The notes under the pieces were generated by a model, which worked only from the letters and a program-made list of their open reading frames with translations, was not told the DNA's origin and ran no database searches. A program made the position numbers and the translations under genes. Below, piece by piece: positions 10,128 through 19,200 of a DNA stretch of 64,000 bases. The stretch comes from Posidonia oceanica (Eukaryota; Streptophyta; Magnoliopsida; Alismatales; Posidoniaceae): positions 125,459,001 to 125,523,000 of the forward strand of contig JAZBRS010000029.1 in assembly GCA_037176725.1 (NCBI GenBank), written 5' to 3'. Numbering within the stretch: position 1 is the first letter of the stretch; every line of letters starts with the position of its first letter.

Positions 10128-11130
10128 TTTGCACCGTTTTGCGTGCCTTTTGATTTCTTCGCCTCGTTTTGCGTGCCATCATGTTTTATCGCTCCGTTTT
10201 GCGCGCCGCCTCTTTGTCTTGCACCGTTTTGCATGCCCTTTAGTTTTTTCGTCTCGTTTCGCGTGTTTTCATGTTTTACCGCTCCGTTTTGCGCGCCATT
10301 TCTCTGCCTTGCACCGTTTTGCGTGCCTTTTGATTTCTTCGCCTTGTTTTGCGTGCCATCATGTTTTATCGCTCCGTTTTGCGCGCGGCCTCTTTGTCTT
10401 GCACCGTTTTGCATGCCCTTTAGTTTTTTCGTCTCGTTTCGCGTGTTTTCATGTTTTACCGCTCCGTTTTGCGCGCCATTTCTCTGCCTTGCACCGTTTT
10501 GCGTGCCTTTTGATTTCTTCGCCTCGTTTTGCGTGCCATCATGTTTTATCGCTCCGTTTTGCGCGCCGCCTCTTTGTCTTGCACCGTTTTGCGTGCCCTT
10601 TAGTTTTTTTGTCCCGTTTCGCGTGTTTTCATGTTTTACCGCTCCGTTTTGCGCGCCATTTCTCTACCTTGCACCGTTTTGCGTGCCTTTTGATTTCTTC
10701 GCCTCGTTTTGCGTGCCATCATGTTTTATCGCTCCGTTTTGCGCGCCGCCTCTTTGTCTTGCACCGTTTTGCGTGCCCTTTAGTTTTTTTGTCCCGTTTC
10801 GCGTGTTTTCATGTTTTACCGCTCCGTTTTGCGCGCCATTTCTCTGTCTTGCACCGTTTTGCGTGCCCTTTAGTTTTTCGTCTCGTTTCGCGTGCCATCA
10901 TGTTTTATCGCTCTGTTTTGCGCGCCGCTTCTCTATCTTGCACCGTTTTGCGTGCCTTTTAGTTTTCTTGCCTCGTTTTGCGCGCAGTCTTGTTTTCCTG
11001 CACCGTTTTGCGTGCCCTTTCGTTTTCTCGTCTCGTTTTGCGTGCCCTGGCGTTTCCCGATCCAGTTTTGCGCCCTTCTTTCGTTTTCTTGCACGGTTTT
11101 GCATTCTTATTCCATTTCTTGCCCCATTTT
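10128..11130 (+). repeat. 30-bp tandem repeats organised as 180-bp units in LTR
   Basis: The basic unit is about 30 bp with core CGTTTTGCGTGCC. From about 10130 to 10860 six units form a higher-order repeat: the same words recur exactly 180 bp apart at 10141, 10321, 10501 and 10681. Units become irregular after 10880. Long Phe/Cys/Arg-rich open frames here are by-products of the repeat period being a multiple of three. Confidence 0.9.
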
Positions 11131-11718
11131 GCATGTCAACCCTATTCTCGCATCTTTTTGCATACTTGTTTCGTTCCTCGCACTGTTTTACGCCGTTTTC
11201 CCTTGCATGTCGATCGCATTGCATGGTTTTCTCGCTGTTTCGTCTTTTCGCCTGCATTTGCATATAGGGCGGTGATGCTTACTGTCTGGAGTTCTCACGA
11301 GCCAGGTTTCGCCCGGTTCGGAACACGGACAGCGTTGCTGAGCGCTTAGATTGCACGTTTACTTCCTTGCATCGTTTTCCATCACTTAGAGCACACCTTT
11401 GAGCATTTAGACAGGCATTCATTGGCACATAGGCATTCAAAGTCTGTATTTCCCTGCATATGCGAGCGTAAGCCTAGAAAGACCGATTCTCGGGCGTGTC
11501 GGGGGTGCCTAACACCTTCCCCGCGCGTAACAGGAGTCCTTACCCTCTCTTGGCCCGCAATGACCATATTGCCCTTGTCCTAGGCACGAGTCACCTCATT
11601 TGCATTCATTTGCATCTTATTTCTTCTGCATTGCCTTGCATTGCATTTTTTGCTCGGTTTTGCGTGATTATTCACGCATTTCCCCGGTTTTCCTCGTCTT
11701 TCGATTTAATAGACTTGG

Positions 11719-11729
11719 TGGCGACTCCG
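11719..11729 (+). promoter_or_regulatory. Partial primer-site motif inside LTR end
   Basis: TGGCGACTCCG, the first 11 bases of the primer-binding site, lies about 175 bp before the LTR end. It also occurs at 32728 (3' LTR), in LTR C (62862), and on the minus strand in LTRs of D (50748) and E (44311). Confidence 0.6.
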
Positions 11730-11893
11730 ATTTTGTCTTATCTTCTTCTTTTCTTTCCCTTTTTCCCTTTTTAAATGTTTTCGAGTTAGGTCTTCCTTCT
11801 CGGATATAGCCGCTTATAGTGAGCCTGATTCCGATCGGTGCACGCGAGCTTTGGCATCGTGCATGGACGATCCGAACACCGGGATTACTACAG

Positions 11894-11911
11894 TGGCGAC
11901 TCCGCTGGGGA
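11894..11911 (+). promoter_or_regulatory. Primer-binding site, tRNA-Arg type, copy B
   Basis: TGGCGACTCCGCTGGGGA begins one base after the LTR end. It is complementary to the 3' end (TCCCCAGCGGAGTCGCCA) that I associate with plant tRNA-Arg and with Ogre-type elements. The tRNA identity is from memory. The site is identical in element D (50578-50595, minus). Confidence 0.85.
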
Positions 11912-13211
11912 TACTAGACTCCGGCTTTCGCCTCCGCTTTCGCTCGTTTGGGATTTGCTTTCTTTATTTGCCTTTGTGTTTCCTTTGTCGGTTTTGCTCG
12001 CTTTCCTGTGCAAACACCTAGCGAGTCGCTTCATGGCTACTTTGCTTAGGTTTTGCACCCCTTTTGTCTCGGTTTGCGCTCTCTTTTACTTGGCTTTGCT
12101 TCTGTGCTTGTTTATTTACTTATTGTCTTGCTTATGCTCTTACTTCCTTTGCAGCTTACTTGCCTTTACTTGCTTTACCTTACTTGCTTACTATTGCTTT
12201 AATTCTCGCACATTACATGTCTACATACTTGTTTGGCAATAATGCATGCTTTTGAACGATGAATGCTTCTTTTACACCTTTGCTATGTCACTACGCACGC
12301 ACATACCTTGCATACATGCCCTTTGACTTGATGAATGTTTTTCTTCACCATTATGCTCACAGACACTTGCACATGCCATGCACTTGCCTTTTGTTGTGTT
12401 GTATGATTGTTTGCTTGCCATGATTGATTGATTTTCTTCCCTTTCGCACTTGCCATGCTTAGGATAGTAGAAACTTGTTTGCTCTCCCCATGGTTAACTA
12501 AAAAATGCAAGTAAAAGAATTCCTAGGGGCAACTAGAGACTCTGAACAATCCTTCACTCCCTTTTGGTTAATAAAATGTGCAAGATAAAAGACTTTAGTC
12601 ATTTGCATAAGCATCATATAGGGCATGCATTCTTCTCCTCTGAGTCCACCTACTAGTCTGCGAAGGACGGTTCCGGCTTCTCACCCCGATGCTTTGGCAT
12701 GGTGTGAGTCGATCGGTCTGTCCCCCCTTGTCCGGGGTCGTGTCGGTGTTAGTGGAGGGTACCACCTACGCTTTGGCAGGGTAGAGGCCACCAACGCACC
12801 ACCCTGTCATTACCTGAGCTTTGGGCCGGGAGTTAGACAGGGAGCCTACTTTTCTGACTTGAGTCGGTGACCCGTACACCCAGGGATACCCGAAGTAGAC
12901 AACCTTGCTAGGAGACACTAATTAGGTGAGGGGGGCATACTAGAAAGCATACATGACATTCATGCCATAACATAATGCATTTTGCATCTCTTTCTTTTCT
13001 AACCCTAGTTTCCCGTTGCGTCTTTAGCAGAGTTCAGTAAGCGATCTCCTTAGCTAGAGCTCGGGTCTCTCCTTTGCTGACATCTCTGCTGAGACATCTG
13101 CACTCGACCATCCCCTTTTCTGAGCTACTCGTCTTTGCGAGCATAGCTCCTCGTAGAGCCCGTCCCCTTTTCCCTCGTCGCAGCCCCGTTTTGACTCGCT
13201 CTCGGTCAGCA
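11912..13211 (+). other. Leader between primer site and gag, copy B
   Basis: A 1.3 kb untranslated leader. Its first 700 bp are T-rich with no gene. About 12640-12930 is conserved with the leader of D (about 43480-43800, minus): shared words include GTGTGAGT, TCGGTCTGTCCCCCCTTGTC, GGAGGGTACCACC, GAGGCCACCAA and TGCACCACCC. Conservation in a non-coding leader of an element without pol suggests an RNA signal such as packaging or dimerisation; that is inference. A frame opening at ATG 13074 adds 46 residues before the start I prefer. Confidence 0.6.
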
Positions 13212-16200
13212 ATGGCCCAGCGCACTGTCGAGACCCCCCTCACCCTTGCCTCGGAGGTGGTTCCCGCTCCGGCCCCTCCGGTTCCCGTTTCTAACCCCCC
13301 TGTGCCCTCTGTGACGCCAGGCTTTTCCCCTCTGTCGTCTGGGGCACCCCAGTTTGTTGTGGGACAGTGGCAGATGCCCGTTCCTCCTGATCCGGTCGCC
13401 GAGTACATCTTGATGACCACTTCACGTGTTCTGGAGGCACCACTGACCCCACCTTCTCAGGGTTTTGTCACTTTTGACCCTTCTGCTGCGGCGACCCACG
13501 CCTTAGGATTCCAGTCTCCCGGACAGTCCGGATCTCTTGGTTCTGGTTCCTCGCCGGCACTGCAATTCAGTGTTCCCACTGACGGGACACCTGAAGAGCA
13601 GTATCAGCAACTGATGGACACTATCCAGCGGCTGCAAGGTATAGCTCTATCAGTCCGCCCTCCTTCCCCTCCTGTTGTTCCTGAGGTCCCTGTGCGGCCT
13701 GCTCCCGCACATCTTGCATTGCACACTGCACTTCCGCCTCGACCATCGTCCCAACTGCTCACGGTTCCGACGATGGGGGCACGTATTCCGCCTCTCGCAT
13801 CAGCACCACACCTCACACAGCATACACCTCCGCCACCTGGTGGCCAGTCATTCGGACTGGTGGGAGCACAGTATCTCGCAGGCCCGTCCCCCGGCATCGC
13901 CCCGGTACGGCCGCTGATGCTCCATCATCCTGCACCCACCGCACAGCATACCGTCTATCCTCCCCCTTTGCATCAGGCTCAGAATTCCACATGCATCCCT
14001 CCTTGCACTCCACCACAGCACGGGTATGCCGGCCATCACCTTGCGTCACCAGGCGACGTGATGGTGGATCCGGAGGAGCACCTCGGTGCGACCCATTCGG
14101 CATACGTGGTCCCTGCCCCCGCTGCCCCATCTCCTGTAGCAGCTATTCCAGACCCCATCAACAACAGGATGGATGTTCTGGAGAAAGCACTGCGTCTAGT
14201 ACAGGGCACGGACCACCAGACCTACCAATTCCGAGACCTCTGCTGTTTCCCAAAGGCGGTACTCCCCCCGAAGTTCAAAATACCGGACTTCGAGAAGTAT
14301 GATGGTAGGGACTGCCCTATAGCCCATCTGAAGGCGTACTGCAGTGATCTCGCCCAACTCCAGGCGGACGAGAGGTTGCTGATCCGCCTGTTCCAGAAGA
14401 GTTTGTCTGGTCCGGCCCTCAAGTGGTTCACCTCGCTTGACATGGCTACGATCAAGACGTGGAACGACCTAAGCCAGGCGTTCTTGGAACAGTACTCCTT
14501 CAACCTCGATCTCGTCCCAAAGCGCGCGGACTTGATCGCAACCAAGCAGAATCCGGGCGAGCCGTTCGGGGAGTACGTCGGCCGTTGGCGTGCCCTTGCC
14601 TCGCAAGTTCGAGATAGGCCCTCCGACGAGGAGTCTATCGAGATCATTATAAAAGGGGCACAGCCGTCTACCGGAGCTCTGCTTAGCATCCAACCCGTCA
14701 CAACCTTCACTGCATTGATCCGAGCTGGCACTCGCGTAGAGAGTTCGTTGCGGAGTGGCAACTTCCCCGCACTCTCTGTGCTTGCCAAGCAGGCCCTCGC
14801 CAGCAACGACGGTAGTAGCAGCAGCGCCATCAACAACAACAGCAGCCTCAACAACAATCGTCCCAAGAGGAAGGATCCGTCGAAGCCTGTTGTCGCATAC
14901 GTCGACTCCCCCGCTGCACCCGTCCGTCTGGCGTCTCGGCCTGCCCCTCCTCAGATCTATTACGCATCTGCACCTAGGGCACACCCTACACCACAGATCA
15001 CTACCACCGCTCGACCGGTCTATCCTGCCGCACCGGTTCAGCAAGGACAATTCCCGAGGCCGAGACGGCCACCCATGGAAAAGCGGAAGTTCGCCCCACT
15101 GGTGGAACCGCTCAGTGCCGTCCTCCCGAAGGTTGCGTCGCTCCTGCGATTTCCGGAGGTTCGCCCGCCACCAAACCCACTACCGCATTGGTTTAAGGCG
15201 AACCTTTTCTGCGACTTTCATCGAAGCGTCGGGCATTCGACTGATAGTTGCTTCACTCTCCGGAATGCTATCCAGGACTTGATCGAATCGGGAACGATTG
15301 TGATCGACACGCATGAGGCGTCCACTTCTGCACCATCTCATGCACCTGCATCAGCATCTACCCCAGCCAATGTTATCCGCCGACCCCTGCCGGAGCACTC
15401 CTATTCAGGAGGCGCAGGGACCTCAGGAATTCACTCCTTGTTTCCTTCTGGGTCTCTCACATCTGTGGTGGATCCTTCCGAGCTTATCCATGATATTTCT
15501 ACTCCCTTTCCAGTCTCTCTCTATCTTGCAGCTATCGCTGGTTCCGAGTCGGGCGTCCATATGATCCGACCGCGTGCCAGGCCGGAGCGTTCTCCTGCAT
15601 CAGCCGCCATGCTTTCCCGGGCCCAAGCCCCAATACATCTCCTAGCCAGACCTCAGCCTGAGCTACCCGTGCACCTACTAGCAAGACCTCAGTCCCCACC
15701 TAGCTTGCCTTCCCAACTACCCACCTACCTATGCCCTCCTCAGCCTGTAGCCCCTCTCGTGCTCGCCGCACGCGCTCCCGTGGTTATTAACCTAACCCAG
15801 GATACCCATCGCGTACCCTACAGCTACGCCACAGAAATGTGTGCGGAAGTGACGCGATCGGGGAGGGTCTACAGACCTCCTGCACCAGTAACCAGACCTA
15901 GTCATCCACAACCTGCAAGACCATTGCCTTTAGTCCAGCCTGCAGTCCCACTACCTTCAGGCCAGCCTCTTGAGCCCACCATAGCTGAACCTGTCCCCAC
16001 AACTGCACCACCTGCTACCAAGAAATGCCAGCCTAAAGCCGATATCACATCCCAGCTCAAGAAAGTTAAGGCCGACATATCCATCTGGGACCTGATACAC
16101 ACTTCTGCTGAGCACCGCGAAGCTTTCCTTCGTGTGTTCCAAGCCGCCCGTGTGTCCCAAGCCATAGAGCCTGCCGCCTTGGAAAGCATGGTCGGGATGA

Positions 16201-19200
16201 TCGCGGAGCCCCAGGTCATCACTTTCACGAGTGATGAGCTGCCTCCGGCGGGGATTAATCACAATCAACCCTTATTCGTCACGGTACAATTCAAGAACTT
16301 TCGCATTCCCCTTGCACTGGTCGATAATGGGTCGGGCCTTAACGTCTGTCCCTTGCGAACAGCAACCAAGCTCGGATTCAAAGCCGAGGACATTACTCCA
16401 GCTGTAAAGGGAATGACAGCTTTTGATAATACTCACCATGACGCTCTAGGGATTCTGGTTATCCCTCTTATCATTGGCCCGGTCACATTTGATGTGGAAT
16501 TCTACGTCGTCGACTTGGAACCGAACTTCAACCTTCTGCTTGGGCGCCCTTGGCTCCACAAGCATCAGGTTATCCCCTCGACCCTCCATCGCATGATCAA
16601 GTTCCGCCGAGGCGACGATGTCATCGTTGTCATGGCGGAGAATTTTGAGAAGGAGCGGATCGAGGCGGTTTCCTCTATCTCTTCGCGGACTGTCCCCTTT
16701 GACCCTGATCTTTCGAACGCTTTGTATCGCGTTAATCGGTGCGAGCCGGTTAACTTTTTACCAGATCTTGAACGTGTCAACTCCTTGGCCGTTCACAACA
16801 ACCCCTTTCAGATGGTCGAGAACGTTTGTCACAGATGGGGCTACGTCAAAGGGACACCGCTCGGGCGACATGGCCAAGGAATCGTTGAACCAATCCTGGC
16901 GGAAGAACGAAGGGACAACGAGGGTCTAGGTTACGACCCTCACTCCGATAAAGGCAAGCGCCCGCAAGTAAGGAATCAGAGAATGGTCATACCTCGGAGC
17001 CTAGCCAACTTCACGAGCGCAGGTATCCTGGACTCAAGCGCAGTTCAAGTCGCAGTGCCGTCGGAGCCGTGTCAAAGCCCTCCGCCACCGGAGGAGGACT
17101 GGGTCTGCGTTGAGGACTACTACTCAGACGAGGAACAGTCGGGCACAACAGGGGCAGTTCAGATTTGTAGTGAAAGCCAGCCAAGCCCAACAGCACATCA
17201 GTCGGTTTATCAGGCCACTCCTTCCACAGATCATGAGGCAGCGGTCTTGGCAGAACCCTTGGCAGATTTGACAGTCTTTGATTCTCTCGCAGTCATGTCA
17301 GCACCACCAGCACTAGCTCAAGCACAGTCAGTCAGTTCGCAGGCAACCCTTGTCGCATCAGTGCGACTACCACCTTCGCAGAAAGGTCAGTCGCTGAGTT
17401 CAGTCAACAGCACAGCTCAGCCCTCGTCAAAGGCCACATCACAGGCAATACAGCCAGTTCAGTCAGTCACACTTCCCCTTGCCGCAGACCGGCAACTTTC
17501 ATGGCCAGATCCTATGGCATCGGAGGCCGCGCTCTCATCATCATCATCAGTCACGGAGAACCAGCTGAGCATCGCGGTCTCCCGGCCCTCGGGCCTTCAA
17601 GAGAGCACTCCCGCCCATCCTCTAACAGCAGCAGTCACTCTGGCAGCATATCCATCTGCAATCCCTCTGACTAGACCATCAGGGTCTCCCTTGCTGGGAC
17701 AGTCGCAATCAGGCGCGCCCGTGAGTCAGAGGATGCAAGTACCAGAAACAGCAATCCATCTCGCAGCCGAGCCAGTGCCTCAGGCCCTCGGCACCTACTA
17801 TGTTGATTCGCCTCCAGATGAGGAAGAAGAAGAGGCGGTAGAAGCCCAAGTCGATTCGTGGATGTCGGATTTAGAGTTGCTTTACCAGGAACAGCTCGAA
17901 TCCATAGTAGAAGATTTGGCACGACACCAAGCCGCAGAAAGGAAGGGAAAAGCCGTAGTTACGGACCCTCCTCTGCGGGAGGACTCTACCTCCATCATGG
18001 TCCTAGGAGAAAGCTCAATGGTGTCGGACTCTCTTAGACCCGACGAGCTCATTACTCTTCAAGCCGAGGGTGAGCCCAGATGGCTTGTACAGCATATGCC
18101 TTCCACCCGTACATTGACAGATCCAGAAGAAGAGACGCCAGCGGGTCGCACAGCCGCAGTAACAAAGCAAAGAGCAGAGTCAGTGACAGAGTTGTCAGAA
18201 GTTTCAGTGGCAGAATCACCAGCAGCATCAGTTACAGAGCCAGTAAAGCCTGCAGTAGTGCCAGCAGAATATGCAGTAGTGTCGTCAGCAGCAGAGCAGA
18301 CAGCAGAAGCCACCAGAGCAGAGGTCGCACACCGAAGATTCAGAAACACTCAGGTAGGCGTGACCATCCTGAGACGTCACCAGGGCCAAGAAGCAGAACT
18401 CCTACACTCATTCGATGTGACAAACCCCACTTTCGAAAAGGAGATTCTCTCGGAACTTGTCGCATGCGGAGAGGAAGATAATACAGGCGAAGATGAGAAT
18501 GATGATCCCTCGCCTGAGTTCCGGCCCTATGACGACGACCCAGAAGGTCCCAATTTGCATGTTGAGGAAGAAACGGAGACTGTTAACCTCGGCACAGCCG
18601 AAGAAACCAAAGAAGTTCGCATCAGTGCCCTGCTATCACCACGAGTCAGGATAGAATTCATCGCATTCCTGAGGGAGTATGCGGATGTCTTCGCCTGGAC
18701 TTATGAAGACAAGGTCGGCCTGGACGTCGAAATAGTGGTCCATAACTTGCCCTTGAAGCCAGATGTCAAGCCAGTAAAGCAAAAACTGAGAAGATGGCAA
18801 CCACAGTGGCTGCTCATGATCAAGGAAGAAATAATGAAGCAGCTTGATGTCAACTTTTTAAAGGTCGTCCTTTACCCTGAATGGCTTGCAAACATCGTGC
18901 CAGTGCCCAAGAAGGACGGCCGGATCCGGGTATGTATCGACTACAGGGACCTGAACAAGGCGAGTCCCAAGGACGACTTCCCACTGCCTCACATTGACGT
19001 CCTAGTCGACAATACCGCTGGCCACAAGATGCTATCCTTTATGGATGGCTTCTCCGGCTACAATCAGATCAAGATGGCAGAAGAAGACATGGAAAAAACT
19101 TCGTTCATCACCCCCTGGGGGGTCTTCTGTTATCAGGTTATGCCGTTTGGGTTGAAGAATGCTGGCGCAACATATCAGAGGGCCATGACCACACTCTTTC

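Larger units (their letters stand above)
1..11892 (+). mobile_element. Tat-clade Ty3/gypsy retrotransposon, copy A (5' part outside window)
   Basis: The 3' part of a giant Tat-clade element: integrase end (2-913), extra ORF (2256-3458), hairpin-rich tandem repeats (about 3816-5590), pre-PPT element and PPT (to 6034), then LTR 6035-11892. Positions 1-6034 match 20945-27044 almost base for base. The visible differences are a few substitutions, one extra 37-bp repeat unit and a 30-bp duplication in the other copy. Its LTR is at the same time the 5' LTR of copy B, so A and B form a tandem LTR-sharing element. The 5' LTR, gag and most of pol lie upstream of the window. Confidence 0.9.
6035..11892 (+). 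repeat. LTR shared by copies A and B (5.86 kb)
   Basis: Bounded by TGTTGACACCCC and TACTACA, preceded by the PPT and followed, after one base, by the primer-binding site. It matches 27045-32901 nearly throughout. Inside, in order: T/C-rich part; a G-depleted, A-rich part (about 6590-7470); a GC-rich part (about 7640-8950); degenerate GGTCC-type repeats (about 9040-9770); a 30-bp/180-bp array (about 10128-11130); and a conserved 3' end containing a second, partial primer-site motif (11719-11729). Open frames inside the LTR do not look like genes. Confidence 0.95.

Noticed and set aside
10128..11130. Possible CRISPR array or centromere satellite
   Set aside because: Units are direct repeats without unique spacers, and they lie inside an LTR present in two copies; only about four 180-bp units, far from a satellite array.
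9775..11349. Frames of 395, 381 and 127 codons rich in Phe, Cys, Ala and Arg
   Set aside because: They are translations of the 30-bp/180-bp repeat, whose period is a multiple of three, so all frames stay open.
13074..13211. Start of gag-pol at the first ATG (13074)
   Set aside because: The 46 extra residues are weakly conserved, whereas MAQ at 13212 matches the D gag at 43285.
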